Shown: one piece after another, positions 8,519 to 20,210 of the stretch
How positions within the stretch are numbered: position 1 is the first letter of the stretch
Layout: each line of letters starts with the position of its first letter
Assembly: GCF_947347685.1 (NCBI RefSeq)
Contig: NC_070629.1
Location: forward strand, 5,099,001 to 5,163,000
Source: Pleuronectes platessa
Taxonomy: Eukaryota > Chordata > Actinopteri > Pleuronectiformes > Pleuronectidae
Reading direction: 5' to 3'
DNA length: 64,000 nt
The notes under the pieces: generated by a model
Told to the model about the DNA's origin: nothing
Databases searched by the model: none
Seen by the model: only the letters and a program-made list of their open reading frames with translations
Program-made: the position numbers and the translations under genes

Positions 8519-8864
8519 AAAGTCCCTCAATTTACAAAAATATCTAAAGTGTAGTGCCTTAAGAAAAAACTGAAATGCTATATGTGGTCTACACACAATG
8601 ACAAATCCTTCACACCAAAACAAGTCATACTGTATGAAGTGCTTTTCAATTCCATATCTCAGGGGTTCAAGACACCTTTTGCTTTAAACTATCATATTAT
8701 TGTTGTTCACAACTTGGAGAGGATACAGGCAATAATAGTTAGTGAAGAAACAGGTGCAGTTAGAATTCAGTCCATGCTGGATATTTCACCAAGTGAGCAA
8801 TCTTCCTGACATCCATTATTTAGAGAAGCTTTCGTGAAATGGCTTTGCATCCGTTACAAACAAC

Positions 8865-8938
8865 TGGCCAGTATGGGGCTTGAACCCATGACCTTGGCGT
8901 TATTAGCACCACGCTCTGACCATCTGAGCTAATCGGCC
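8865..8938 (-). tRNA. tRNA-Ile-AAT: tRNA-Ile(AAT), Ile-16, class V
   Basis: G6A gives A6 x C67 in the acceptor stem; otherwise class R. Confidence 0.85.
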
Positions 8939-9360
8939 ACATATATAGTGAGGATCAACTCCATTTATTTTTCAGTGTTCATCTGCACAGGTTGAACAAC
9001 AGTGGAAGTGCAGTAACAAATATCAACAGTATAGTGCTTTAAGTAAAAACTGAAATGCTGGATGTCGTGTACACACAATGAAAAAAAAAACTCCAACAAT
9101 TGACTAAGACAAAAACAAATCTTAATGTATTAAGTTGCTTTTCTATTCCATATCTCAGGGGTTCAAGACCCCTTGTGCTTTAAACTATCATGTTATTGTT
9201 CACAACTTGGAAAGGACACAGGCAATAATAGTTAGAGAACACCAAACAGGTGCATTTAGAATTCAGTCCATGCTGGATATTTCACCAAGTGAGCAATCTT
9301 CCTGACATCCATAATTCAGAGAAGCTTTCGTGAAATGGCTTTGCATCTGTTACAAACAAC

Positions 9361-9434
9361 TGGCCAGTATGGGGCTTGAACCCATGACCTTGGCGTTATT
9401 AGCACCACGCTCTGACCATCTGAGCTAACCGGCC
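9361..9434 (-). tRNA. tRNA-Ile-AAT: tRNA-Ile(AAT), Ile-17, class R
   Basis: Intact body, no adjacent T run. Confidence 0.94.
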
Positions 9435-9856
9435 ACATATATAGTGAGGATCAACTCCATTTATTTTTCAGTGTTCATCTGCACAGGTTGAACAACAGTG
9501 GAAGTGCAGTAACAAATATCAACAGTATATAGCTTTAAGTAAAAACTGAAATGCTGGATGTGGTGTACACACAATGAAAAAAAACCCTCCAACAATTGAC
9601 TAAGACAAAAACAAATCTTAATGTATGAAGTTGCTTTTCTATTCCATATCTCAGGGGTTCAAGACCCCTTGTGCTTTAAACTATCATGTTATTGTTCACA
9701 ACTTGGAAAGGACACAGGCAATAATAGTTAGAGAACACCAAACAGGTGCATTTAGAATTCAGTCCATGCTGGATATTTCACCAAGTGAGCAATCTTCCTG
9801 ACATCCATAATTCAGAGAAGCTTTTGTGAAATGGCATTGCCACTGTTACAGAAAAA

Positions 9857-9930
9857 TGGCCAGTATGGGGTTTGAACCAATGACCTTGGCGTTATTAGCA
9901 CTACGCTCTGACCATCTGAGCTAACCGGCC
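9857..9930 (-). tRNA. tRNA-Ile-AAT: tRNA-Ile(AAT), Ile-18, class P
   Basis: Both class P mismatches, T5 at 9852-9856. Divergent from Arg-6. Confidence 0.75.
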
Positions 9931-10193
9931 ATTTATAGAGTGAGGATAGACTCCATTTTTTATTCCAGTGATCATTTTGCACAGGGAAAACAACAGTAGA
10001 AGTGCAGTACGATTAGGTGAATGAGTCATTATGCGTTTTTTGGATATTTAGTACACATACACATTGTTAAAAAAAAAAACTTCAATAAAGTAAGATATTT
10101 CATAGAACAATCTTTCGGCCAAGTATTTTAATTCAGAGAAGCTTTTATAAATGATTGGATCTCGATGAGTTCAACCTTACATGAGAGAACTAA

Positions 10194-10266
10194 GACCACG
10201 TGGCCTAATGGACAAGGCGTCTGACTTCGAATCAGAAGATTGAGGGTTCGAGTCCCTTCGTGGTTG
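10194..10266 (+). tRNA. tRNA-Arg-TCG: tRNA-Arg(TCG), Arg-6
   Basis: Reference body. About 90 bp downstream, 5 bp are missing (ccttcaaaac instead of ccttcacaccaaaac), shared only with Arg-7. Confidence 0.97.
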
Positions 10267-10607
10267 AAAGTCCCTCAATTTACAAAAATATCTAAAGTGT
10301 AGTGCCTTAAGAAAAAACTGAAATGCTATATGTGGTCTACACACAATGACAAATCCTTCAAAACAAGTCATACTGTATGAAGTGCTTTTCTATTCCATAT
10401 CTCAGGGGTTCAAGACACCTTTTGCTTTAAACTATCATATTATTGTTGTTCACAACTTGGAGAGGATACAGGCAATAATAGTTAGTGAAGAAACAGGTGC
10501 AGTTAGAATTCAGTCCATGCTGGATATTTCACCAAGTGAGCAATCTTCCTGACATCCATTATTTAGAGAAGCTTTCGTGAAATGGCTTTGCATCTGTTAC
10601 AAACAAC

Positions 10608-10681
10608 TGGCCAGTATGGGGCTTGAACCCATGACCTTGGCGTTATTAGCACCACGCTCTGACCATCTGAGCTAACCGGCC
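10608..10681 (-). tRNA. tRNA-Ile-AAT: tRNA-Ile(AAT), Ile-19, class R
   Basis: Intact body, 341 bp from Arg-6 because of the 5-bp deletion. Confidence 0.94.
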
Positions 10682-11103
10682 ACATATATAGTGAGGATCA
10701 ACTCCATTTATTTTTCAGTGTTCATCTGCACAGGTTGAACAACAGTGGAAGTGCAGTAACAAATATCAACAGTATATAGCTTTAAGTAAAAACTGAAATG
10801 CTGGATGTGGTGTACACACAATGAAAAAAAACCCTCCAACAATTGACTAAGACAAAAACAAATCTTAATGTATGAAGTTGCTTTTCTATTCCATATCTCA
10901 GGGGTTCAAGACCCCTTGTGCTTTAAACTATCATGTTATTGTTCACAACTTGGAAAGGACACAGGCAATAATAGTTAGAGAACACCAAACAGGTGCATTT
11001 AGAATTCAGTCCATGCTGGATATTTCACCAAGTGAGCAATCTTCCTGACATCCATAATTCAGAGAAGCTTTTGTGAAATGGCATTGCCACTGTTACAGAA
11101 AAA

Positions 11104-11177
11104 TGGCCAGTATGGGGTTTGAACCAATGACCTTGGCGTTATTAGCACTACGCTCTGACCATCTGAGCTAACCGGCC
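11104..11177 (-). tRNA. tRNA-Ile-AAT: tRNA-Ile(AAT), Ile-20, class P
   Basis: Class P, T5 at 11099-11103. It directly follows Ile-19, so this cycle has lost its middle Ile monomer (k = 1). Confidence 0.75.
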
Positions 11178-11440
11178 ATTTATAGAGTGAGGATAGACTC
11201 CATTTTTTATTCCAGTGATCATTTTGCACAGGGAAAACAACAGTAGAAGTGCAGTACGATTAGGTGAATGAGTCATTATGCGTTTTTTGGATATTTAGTA
11301 CACATACACATTGTTAAAAAAAAAAACTTCAATAAAGTAAGATATTTCATAGAACAATCTTTCGGCCAAGTATTTTAATTCAGAGAAGCTTTTATAAATG
11401 ATTGGATCTCGATGAGTTCAACCTTACATGAGAGAACTAA

Positions 11441-11513
11441 GACCACGTGGCCTAATGGACAAGGCGTCTGACTTCGAATCAGAAGATTGAGGGTTCGAGT
11501 CCCTTCGTGGTTG
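11441..11513 (+). tRNA. tRNA-Arg-TCG: tRNA-Arg(TCG), Arg-7
   Basis: Reference body, with the same 5-bp downstream deletion as Arg-6. Confidence 0.97.
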
Positions 11514-11854
11514 AAAGTCCCTCAATTTACAAAAATATCTAAAGTGTAGTGCCTTAAGAAAAAACTGAAATGCTATATGTGGTCTACACACAATGACAAA
11601 TCCTTCAAAACAAGTCATACTGTATGAAGTGCTTTTCTATTCCATATCTCAGGGGTTCAAGACACCTTTTGCTTTAAACTATCATATTATTGTTGTTCAC
11701 AACTTGGAGAGGATACAGGCAATAATAGTTAGTGAAGAAACAGGTGCAGTTAGAATTCAGTCCATGCTGGATATTTCACCAAGTGAGCAATCTTCCTGAC
11801 ATCCATTATTTAGAGAAGCTTTCGTGAAATGGCTTTGCATCTGTTACAAACAAC

Positions 11855-11928
11855 TGGCCAGTATGGGGCTTGAACCCATAACCTTGGCGTTATTAGCACC
11901 ACGCTCTGACCATCTGAGCTAACCGGCC
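11855..11928 (-). tRNA. tRNA-Ile-AAT: tRNA-Ile(AAT), Ile-21, class V
   Basis: C48T, twin of Ile-3. Confidence 0.88.
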
Positions 11929-12350
11929 ACGTATATAGTGAGGATCAACTCCATTTATTTTCCAGTGTTCATCTGCACAGGGTGAACAACAGTGGAAGTG
12001 CAGTAACAAATATCAACAGTATATAGCTTTAAGTAAAAACTGAAATGCTGGATGTGGTGTACACACAATGAAAAAAAAAACTCCAACAATTGACTAAGAC
12101 AAAAACAAATCTTAATGTATTAAGTTGCTTTTCTATTCCATATCTCAGGGGTTCAAGACCCCTTGTGCTTTAAATTATCATGTTATTGTTCACAACTTGG
12201 AAAGGACACAGTCAATAATAGTTAGAGAACACCAAACAGGTGCATTCAGAATTCAGTCCATGCTGGATATTTCACCAAGTGAGCAATCTTCCTGACATCC
12301 ATAATTCAGAGAAGCTTTCGTGAAATGGCATTGCCACTGTTACAAACAAC

Positions 12351-12424
12351 TGGCCAGTATGGGGCTTGAACCCATGACCTTGGCTTTATTAGCACCATGC
12401 TCTGACCATCTGATCTAACCGGCC
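12351..12424 (-). tRNA. tRNA-Ile-AAT: tRNA-Ile(AAT), Ile-22, degenerate
   Basis: C11A, G26A and C39A, exactly as in Ile-4. A-box damage makes transcription doubtful. Confidence 0.7.
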
Positions 12425-12846
12425 ACATATATAGTGAGGATCAACTCCATTTATTTTTCAGTGTTCATCTGCACAGGTTGAACAACAGTGGAAGTGCAGT
12501 AACAAATATCAACAGTATAGTGCTTTAAGTAAAAACTGAAATGCTGGATGTCGTGTACACACAATGAAAAAAAAAACTCCAACAATTGACTAAGACAAAA
12601 ACAAATCTTAATGTATGAAGTTGCTTTTCTATTCCATATCTCAGGGGTTCAAGACCCCTTGTGCTTTAAACTATCATGTTATTGTTCACAACTTGGAAAG
12701 GACACAGGCAATAATAGTTAGAGAACACCAAACAGGTGCATTTATAATTCAGTCCATGCTGGATATTTCACCAAGTGAGCAATCTTCCTGACATCCATAA
12801 TTCAGAGAAGCTTTTGTGAAATGGCATTGCCACTGTTACAGAAAAA

Positions 12847-12920
12847 TGGCCAGTATGGGGTTTGAACCCATGACCTTGGCGTTATTAGCACCACACTCTG
12901 ACCATCTGAGCTAACCGGCC
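12847..12920 (-). tRNA. tRNA-Ile-AAT: tRNA-Ile(AAT), Ile-23, class T-like
   Basis: C25T, TTCAAAC loop, T5 at 12842-12846; twin of Ile-5. Confidence 0.9.
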
Positions 12921-13342
12921 AAGTATATAGTGAGGATCAACTCCATTTATTTTCCAGTGTTCATCTGCACAGGTTGAACAACAGTGGAAGTGCAGTAACA
13001 AATATCAACAGTATATAGCTTTAAGTAAAAACTGAAATGCTGGATGTGGTGTACACACAATGAAAAAAAACCCTCCAACACTTGACTAAGACAAAAACAA
13101 ATCTTAATGTATGAAGTTGCTTTTCTATTCCATATCTCAGGGGTTCAAGACCCCTTGTGCTTTAAACTATCATGTTATTGTTCACAACTTGGAAAGGACA
13201 CAGGCAATAATAGTTAGAGAACACCAAACAGGTGCATTTAGAATTCAGTCCATGCTGGATATTTCACCAAGTGAGCAATCTTCCTGACATCCATAATTCA
13301 GAGAAGCTTTTGTGAAATGGCATTGCCACTGTTACAGAAAAA

Positions 13343-13416
13343 TGGCCAGTATGGGGTTTGAACCAATGACCTTGGCGTTATTAGCACTACGCTCTGACCA
13401 TCTGAGCTAACCGGCC
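13343..13416 (-). tRNA. tRNA-Ile-AAT: tRNA-Ile(AAT), Ile-24, class P
   Basis: Class P body, T5 at 13338-13342. Divergent from Arg-8. Confidence 0.75.
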
Positions 13417-13679
13417 ATTTATAGAGTGAGGATAGACTCCATTTTTTATTCCAGTGATCATTTTGCACAGGGAAAACAACAGTAGAAGTGCAGTACGATT
13501 AGGTGAATGAGTCATTATGCGTTTTTTGGATATTTAGTACACATACACATTGTTAAAAAAAAAAAATTCAATAAAGTAAGATATTTCATAGAACAATCTT
13601 TCGGCCAAGTATTTTAATTCAGAGAAGCTTTTATAAATGATTGGATCTCGATGAGTTCAACCTTACATGAGAGAACTAA

Positions 13680-13752
13680 GACCACGTGGCCTAATGGACA
13701 AGGCGTCTGACTTCGAATCAGAAGATTGAGGGTTCGAGTCCCTTCGTGGTTG
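13680..13752 (+). tRNA. tRNA-Arg-TCG: tRNA-Arg(TCG), Arg-8
   Basis: Reference body with the cccttaattt flank, matching Arg-2 in the duplicated segment. Confidence 0.97.
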
Positions 13753-14098
13753 AAAGTCCCTTAATTTACAAAAATATCTAAAGTGTAGTGCCTTAAGAAA
13801 AAACTGAAATGCTATATGTGGTCTACACACAATGACAAATCCTTCACACCAAAACAAGTCATACTGTATGAAGTGCTTTTCTATTCCATATCTCAGGGGT
13901 TCAAGACACCTTTTGCTTTAAACTATCATATTATTGTTGTTCACAACTTGGAGAGGATACAGGCAATAATAGTTAGTGAAGAAACAGGTGCAGTTAGAAT
14001 TCAGTCCATGCTGGATATTTCACCAAGTGAGCAATCTTCCTGACATCCATTATTTAGAGAAGCTTTCGTGAAATGGCTTTGCATCTGTTACAAACAAC

Positions 14099-14172
14099 TG
14101 GCCAGTATGGGGCTTGAACCCATGACCTTGGCGTTATTAGCACCACGCTCTGACCATCTGAGCTAACCGGCC
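14099..14172 (-). tRNA. tRNA-Ile-AAT: tRNA-Ile(AAT), Ile-25, class R
   Basis: Intact class R gene, equivalent to Ile-7. Confidence 0.94.
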
Positions 14173-14594
14173 ACATATATAGTGAGGATCAACTCCATTT
14201 ATTTTTCAGTGTTCATCTGCACAGGTTGAACAACAGTGGAAGTGCAGTAACAAATATCAACAGTATAGTGCTTTAAGTAAAAACTGAAATGCTGGATGTC
14301 GTGTACACACAATGAAAAAAAAAACTCCAACAATTGACTAAGACAAAAACAAATCTTAATGTATTAAGTTGCTTTTCTATTCCATATCTCAGGGGTTCAA
14401 GCCCCCTTGTGCTTTAAACTATCATGTTATTGTTCACAACTTGGAAAGGACACAGGCAATAATAGTTAGAGAACACCAAACAGGTGCATTTAGAATTCAG
14501 TCCATGCTGGATATTTCACCAAGTGAGCAATCTTCCTGACATCCATAATTCAGAGAAGCTTTCGTGAAATGGCTTTGCATCTGTTACAAACAAC

Positions 14595-14668
14595 TGGCCA
14601 GTATGGGGCTTGAACCCATGAACTTGGCGTTATTAGCACCACGCTCTGACCATCTGAGCTAACCGGCC
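14595..14668 (-). tRNA. tRNA-Ile-AAT: tRNA-Ile(AAT), Ile-26, class V
   Basis: G46T, equivalent to Ile-8. The orphan box to its left is changed to GGTTCAAGCCC (14397-14407). Confidence 0.9.
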
Positions 14669-15090
14669 ACATATATAGTGAGGATCAACTCCATTTATTT
14701 TTCAGTGTTCATCTGCACAGGTTGAACAACAGTGGAAGTGCAGTAACAAATATCAACAGTATATAGCTTTAAGTAAAAACTGAAATGCTGGATGTGGTGT
14801 ACACACAATGAAAAAAAACCCTCCAACAATTGACTAAGACAAAAACAAATCTTAATGTATGAAGTTGCTTTTCTATTCCATATCTCAGGGGTTCAAGACC
14901 CCTTGTGCTTTAAACTATCATGTTATTGTTCACAACTTGGAAAGGACACAGGCAATAATAGTTAGAGAACACCAAACAGGTGCATTTAGAATTCAGTCCA
15001 TGCTGGATATTTCACCAAGTGAGCAATCTTCCTGACATCCATAATTCAGAGAAGCTTTTGTGAAATGGCATTGCCACTGTTACAGAAAAA

Positions 15091-15164
15091 TGGCCAGTAT
15101 GGGGTTTGAACCAATGACCTTGGCGTTATTAGCACTACGCTCTGACCATCTGAGCTAACCGGCC
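15091..15164 (-). tRNA. tRNA-Ile-AAT: tRNA-Ile(AAT), Ile-27, class P
   Basis: Class P, T5 at 15086-15090. Divergent from Arg-9. Confidence 0.75.
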
Positions 15165-15427
15165 ATTTATAGAGTGAGGATAGACTCCATTTTTTATTCC
15201 AGTGATCATTTTGCACAGGGAAAACAACAGTAGAAGTGCAGTACGATTAGGTGAATGAGTCATTATGCGTTTTTTGGATATTTAGTACACATACACATTG
15301 TTAAAAAAAAAAACTTCAATAAAGTAAGATATTTCATAGAACAATCTTTCGGCCAAGTATTTTAATTCAGAGAAGCTTTTATAAATGATTGGATCTCGAT
15401 GAGTTCAACCTTACATGAGAGAACTAA

Positions 15428-15500
15428 GACCACGTGGCCTAATGGACAAGGCGTCTGACTTCGAATCAGAAGATTGAGGGTTCGAGTCCCTTCGTGGTTG
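15428..15500 (+). tRNA. tRNA-Arg-TCG: tRNA-Arg(TCG), Arg-9
   Basis: Reference body; last copy with the cccttaattt flank. Confidence 0.97.
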
Positions 15501-15846
15501 AAAGTCCCTTAATTTACAAAAATATCTAAAGTGTAGTGCCTTAAGAAAAAACTGAAATGCTATATGTGGTCTACACACAATGACAAATCCTTCACACCAA
15601 AACAAGTCATACTGTATGAAGTGCTTTTCTATTCCATATCTCAGGGGTTCAAGACACCTTTTGCTTTAAACTATCATATTATTGTTGTTCACAACTTGGA
15701 GAGGATACAGGCAATAATAGTTAGTGAAGAAACAGGTGCAGTTAGAATTCAGTCCATGCTGGATATTTCACCAAGTGAGCAATCTTCCTGACATCCATTA
15801 TTTAGAGAAGCTTTCGTGAAATGGCTTTGCATCTGTTACAAACAAC

Positions 15847-15920
15847 TGGCCAGTATGGGGCTTGAACCCATGACCTTGGCGTTATTAGCACCACGCTCTG
15901 ACCATCTGAGCTAACCGGCC
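15847..15920 (-). tRNA. tRNA-Ile-AAT: tRNA-Ile(AAT), Ile-28, class R
   Basis: Intact; converges with Arg-9. Confidence 0.94.
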
Positions 15921-16342
15921 ACATATATAGTGAGGATCAACTCCATTTATTTTTCAGTGTTCATCTGCACAGGTTGAACAACAGTGGAAGTGCAGTAACA
16001 AATATCAACAGTATAGTGCTTTAAGTAAAAACTGAAATGCTGGATGTCGTGTACACACAATGAAAAAAAAAACTCCAACAATTGACTAAGACAAAAACAA
16101 ATCTTAATGTATTAAGTTGCTTTTCTATTCCATATCTCAGGGGTTCAAGACCCCTTGTGCTTTAAACTATCATGTTATTGTTTACAACTTGGAAAGGACA
16201 CAGGCAATAATAGTTAGAGAACACCAAACAGGTGCATTTAGAATTCAGTCCATGCTGGATATTTCACCAAGTGAGCAATCTTCCTGACATCCATAATTCA
16301 GAGAAGCTTTCGTGAAATGGCTTTGCATCTGTTACAAACAAC

Positions 16343-16416
16343 TGGCCAGTATGGGGCTTGAACCCATGACCTTGGCGTTATTAGCACCACGCTCTGACCA
16401 TCTGAGCTAACCGGCC
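16343..16416 (-). tRNA. tRNA-Ile-AAT: tRNA-Ile(AAT), Ile-29, class R
   Basis: Intact; G46 retained. Confidence 0.94.
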
Positions 16417-16838
16417 ACATATATAGTGAGGATCAACTCCATTTATTTTTCAGTGTTCATCTGCACAGGTTGAACAACAGTGGAAGTGCAGTAACAAATA
16501 TCAACAGTATATAGCTTTAAGTAAAAACTGAAATGCTGGATGTGGTGTACACACAATGAAAAAAAACCCTCCAACAATTGACTAAGACAAAAACAAATCT
16601 TAATGTATGAAGTTGCTTTTCTATTCCATATCTCAGGGGTTCAAGACCCCTTGTGCTTTAAACTATCATGTTATTGTTCACAACTTGGAAAGGACACAGG
16701 CAATAATAGTTAGAGAACACCAAACAGGTGCATTTAGAATTCAGTCCATGCTGGATATTTCACCAAGTGAGCAATCTTCCTGACATCCATAATTCAGAGA
16801 AGCTTTTGTGAAATGGCATTGCCACTGTTACAGAAAAA

Positions 16839-16912
16839 TGGCCAGTATGGGGTTTGAACCAATGACCTTGGCGTTATTAGCACTACGCTCTGACCATCTG
16901 AGCTAACCGGCC
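16839..16912 (-). tRNA. tRNA-Ile-AAT: tRNA-Ile(AAT), Ile-30, class P
   Basis: Class P, T5 at 16834-16838. Divergent from Arg-10. Confidence 0.75.
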
Positions 16913-17175
16913 ATTTATAGAGTGAGGATAGACTCCATTTTTTATTCCAGTGATCATTTTGCACAGGGAAAACAACAGTAGAAGTGCAGTACGATTAGGT
17001 GAATGAGTCATTATGCGTTTTTTGGATATTTAGTACACATACACATTGTTAAAAAAAAAAACTTCAATAAAGTAAGATATTTCATAGAACAATCTTTCGG
17101 CCAAGTATTTTAATTCAGAGAAGCTTTTATAAATGATTGGATCTCGATGAGTTCAACCTTACATGAGAGAACTAA

Positions 17176-17248
17176 GACCACGTGGCCTAATGGACAAGGC
17201 GTCTGACTTCGAATCAGAAGATTGAGGGTTCGAGTCCCTTCGTGGTTG
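17176..17248 (+). tRNA. tRNA-Arg-TCG: tRNA-Arg(TCG), Arg-10
   Basis: Reference body; it precedes the truncated Ile-31. Confidence 0.97.
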
Positions 17249-17594
17249 AAAGTCCCTCAATTTACAAAAATATCTAAAGTGTAGTGCCTTAAGAAAAAAC
17301 TGAAATGCTATATGTGGTCTACAAACAATGACAAATCCTTCACACCAAAACAAGTCATACTGTATGAAGTGCTTTTCTATTCCATATCTCAGGGGTTCAA
17401 GACACCTTTTGCTTTAAACTATCATATTATTGTTGTTCACAACTTGGAGAGGATACAGGCAATAATAGTTAGTGAAGAAACAGGTGCAGTTAGAATTCAG
17501 TCCATGCTGGATATTTCACCAAGTGAGCAATCTTCCTGACATCCATTATTTAGAGAAGATTTCGTGAAATGGCTTTGCATCTGTTACAAACAAC

Positions 17595-17652
17595 TGGCCA
17601 GTATGGGGCTTGAACCCATGACCTTGGCGTTATTAGCACCACGCTCTGACCA
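17595..17652 (-). pseudogene. tRNA-Ile relic, Ile-31, 5' end deleted
   Basis: A deletion of about 36 bp joins gacca to ctccattt. It removes the first 16 nt of the tRNA (5' acceptor strand and D-stem 5' strand, hence the A box) and the TATA-like flank. The anticodon arm, T arm and 3' acceptor strand remain. The gene cannot fold or recruit TFIIIC normally. Confidence 0.93.
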
Positions 17653-18054
17653 CTCCATTTATTTTCCAGTGTTCATCTGCACAGGGTGAACAACAGTGGA
17701 AGTGCAGTAACAAATATCAACAGTATATAGCTTTAAGTAAAAACTGAAATGCTGGATGTGGTGTACACACAATGACAAAAAAAACTCCAACAATTGACTA
17801 AGACAAAAACAAATCTTAATGTATTAAGTTGCTTTTCTATTCCATATCTCAGGGGTTCAAGACCCCTTGTGCTTTAAATTATCATGTTATTGTTCACAAC
17901 TTGGAAAGGACACAGGCAATAATAGTTAGAGAACACCAAACAGGTGCATTCAGAATTCAGTCCATGCTGGATATTTCACCAAGTGAGCAATCTTCCTGAC
18001 ATCCATAATTCAGAGAAGCTTTTGTGAAATGGCATTGCCACTGTTACAGAAAAA

Positions 18055-18127
18055 TGGCCAGTATGGGTTTGAACCCATGACCTTGGCGTTATTAGCACCA
18101 CGCTCTGACCATCTGAGCTAACCGGCC
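18055..18127 (-). pseudogene. tRNA-Ile, Ile-32, one-base deletion in T arm
   Basis: It is 73 nt instead of 74. One C is missing from the 3' side of the T arm (gtatgggttt for gtatggggttt), so either the stem or the loop is one short. T5 at 18050-18054 is present. Probably not functional. Confidence 0.75.
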
Positions 18128-18548
18128 ACATATATAGTGAGGATCAACTCCATTTATTTTTCAGTGTTCATCTGCACAGGTTGAACAACAGTGGAAGTGC
18201 AGTAACAAATATCAACAGTATATAGCTTTAAGTAAAAACTGAAATGCTGGATGTGGTGTACACACAATGAAAAAAAACCCTCCAACACTTGACTAAGACA
18301 AAAACAAATCTTAATGTGTGAAGTTGCTTTTCTATTCCATATCTCAGGGGTTCAAGACCCCTTGTGCTTTAAACTATCATGTTATTGTTCACAACTTGGA
18401 AAGGACACAGGCAATAATAGTTAGAGAACACCAAACAGGTGCATTTAGAATTCAGTCCATGCTGGATATTTCACCAAGTGAGCAATCTTCCTGACATCCA
18501 TAATTCAGAAAGCTTTTGTGAAATGGCATTGCCACTGTTACAGAAAAA

Positions 18549-18622
18549 TGGCCAGTATGGGGTTTGAACCAATGACCTTGGCGTTATTAGCACTACGCTC
18601 TGACCATCTGAGCTAACCGGCC
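18549..18622 (-). tRNA. tRNA-Ile-AAT: tRNA-Ile(AAT), Ile-33, class P
   Basis: Class P, T5 at 18544-18548. One G is missing in its 3' flank (attcagaaagc). Divergent from Arg-11. Confidence 0.75.
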
Positions 18623-18885
18623 ATTTATAGAGTGAGGATAGACTCCATTTTTTATTCCAGTGATCATTTTGCACAGGGAAAACAACAGTAGAAGTGCAGT
18701 ACGATTAGGTGAATGAGTCATTATGCGTTTTTTGGATATTTAGTACACATACACATTGTTAAAAAAAAAAACTTCAATAAAGTAAGATATTTCATAGAAC
18801 AATCTTTCGGCCAAGTATTTTAATTCAGAGAAGCTTTTATAAATGATTGGATCTCGATGAGTTCAACCTTACATGAGAGAACTAA

Positions 18886-18958
18886 GACCACGTGGCCTAA
18901 TGGACAAGGCGTCTGACTTCGAATCAGAAGATTGAGGGTTCGAGTCCCTTCGTGGTTG
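18886..18958 (+). tRNA. tRNA-Arg-TCG: tRNA-Arg(TCG), Arg-11
   Basis: Reference body. About 65 bp downstream, gtggtctaca is changed to gtgctttaca, unique to this copy. Confidence 0.97.
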
Positions 18959-19304
18959 AAAGTCCCTCAATTTACAAAAATATCTAAAGTGTAGTGCCTT
19001 AAGAAAAAACTGAAATGCTATATGTGCTTTACACACAATGACAAATCCTTCACACCAAAACAAGTCATACTGTATGAAGTGCTTTTCTATTCCATATCTC
19101 AGGGGTTCAAGACACCTTTTGCTTTAAACTATCATATTATTGTTGTTCACAACTTGGAGAGGATACAGGCAATAATAGTTAGTGAAGAAACAGGTGCAGT
19201 TAGAATTCAGTCCATGCTGGATATTTCACCAAGTGAGCAATCTTCCTGACATCCATTATTTAGAGAAGCTTTCGTGAAATGGCTTTGCATCTGTTACAAA
19301 CAAC

Positions 19305-19378
19305 TGGCCAGTATGGGGCTTGAACCCATGACCTTGGCGTTATTAGCACCACGCTCTGACCATCTGAGCTAACCGGCC
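19305..19378 (-). tRNA. tRNA-Ile-AAT: tRNA-Ile(AAT), Ile-34, class R
   Basis: Intact; first Ile of a two-Ile cycle. Confidence 0.94.
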
Positions 19379-19800
19379 ACATATATAGTGAGGATCAACT
19401 CCATTTATTTTTCAGTGTTCATCTGCACAGGTTGAACAACAGTGGAAGTGCAGTAACAAATATCAACAGTATAGTGCTTTAAGTAAAAACTGAAATGCTG
19501 GATGTGGTGTACACACAATGAAAAAAAAAACTCCAACAATTGACTAAGACAAAAACAAATCTTAATGTATTAAGTTGCTTTTCTATTCCATATCTCAGGG
19601 GTTCAAGACCCCTTGTGCTTTAAACTATCATGTTATTGTTCACAACTTGGAAAGGACACAGGCAATAATAGTAAGAGAACACCAAACAGGTGCATTTAGA
19701 ATTCAGTCCATGCTGGATATTTCACCAAGTGAGCAATCTTCCTGACATCCATAATTCAGAGAAGCTTTTGTGAAATGGCATTGCCACTGTTACAGAAAAA

Positions 19801-19874
19801 TGGCCAGTATGGGGTTTGAACCAATGACCTTGGCGTTATTAGCACTACGCTCTGACCATCTGAGCTAACCGGCC
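19801..19874 (-). tRNA. tRNA-Ile-AAT: tRNA-Ile(AAT), Ile-35, class P
   Basis: Class P, T5 at 19796-19800. Last class P gene before a gap that lasts until Ile-86. Confidence 0.75.
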
Positions 19875-20137
19875 ATTTATAGAGTGAGGATAGACTCCAT
19901 TTTTTATTCCAGTGATCATTTTGCACAGGGAAAACAACAGTAGAAGTGCAGTACGATTAGGTGAATGAGTCATTATGCGTTTTTTGGATATTTAGTACAC
20001 ATACACATTGTTTAAAAAAAAAACTTCAATAAAGTAAGATATTTCATAGAACAATCTTTCGGCCAAGTATTTTAATTCAGAGAAGCTTTTATAAATGATT
20101 GGATCTCGATGAGTTCAACCTTACATGAGAGAACTAA

Positions 20138-20210
20138 GACCACGTGGCCTAATGGACAAGGCGTCTGACTTCGAATCAGAAGATTGAGGGTTCGAGTCCC
20201 TTCGTGGTTG
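20138..20210 (+). tRNA. tRNA-Arg-TCG: tRNA-Arg(TCG), Arg-12
   Basis: Reference body; it opens the longest cycle in the window (2740 bp, five Ile genes). Confidence 0.97.

Larger units (their letters stand above)
3203..10193. repeat. Four tandem 1748-bp cycles (Arg + R/V, R/V, P Ile)
   Basis: The cycles are 3203-4950, 4951-6697, 6698-8445 and 8446-10193. Each has one Arg and three Ile genes in the order first, second, P class. The 13680-15427 and 15428-17175 cycles belong to the same family. Confidence 0.92.
11441..15427. repeat. Second copy of the 959-4950 segment
   Basis: It matches 959-4950 gene by gene, including the shared Ile mutations listed there. It is separated from the first copy by four 1748-bp cycles and one 1247-bp cycle. 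Confidence 0.9.

Noticed and set aside
18471..18674. A 67-codon - strand frame over Ile-33
   Set aside because: It exists only because one G is missing in the flank (attcagaaagc); it reads through a tRNA gene.
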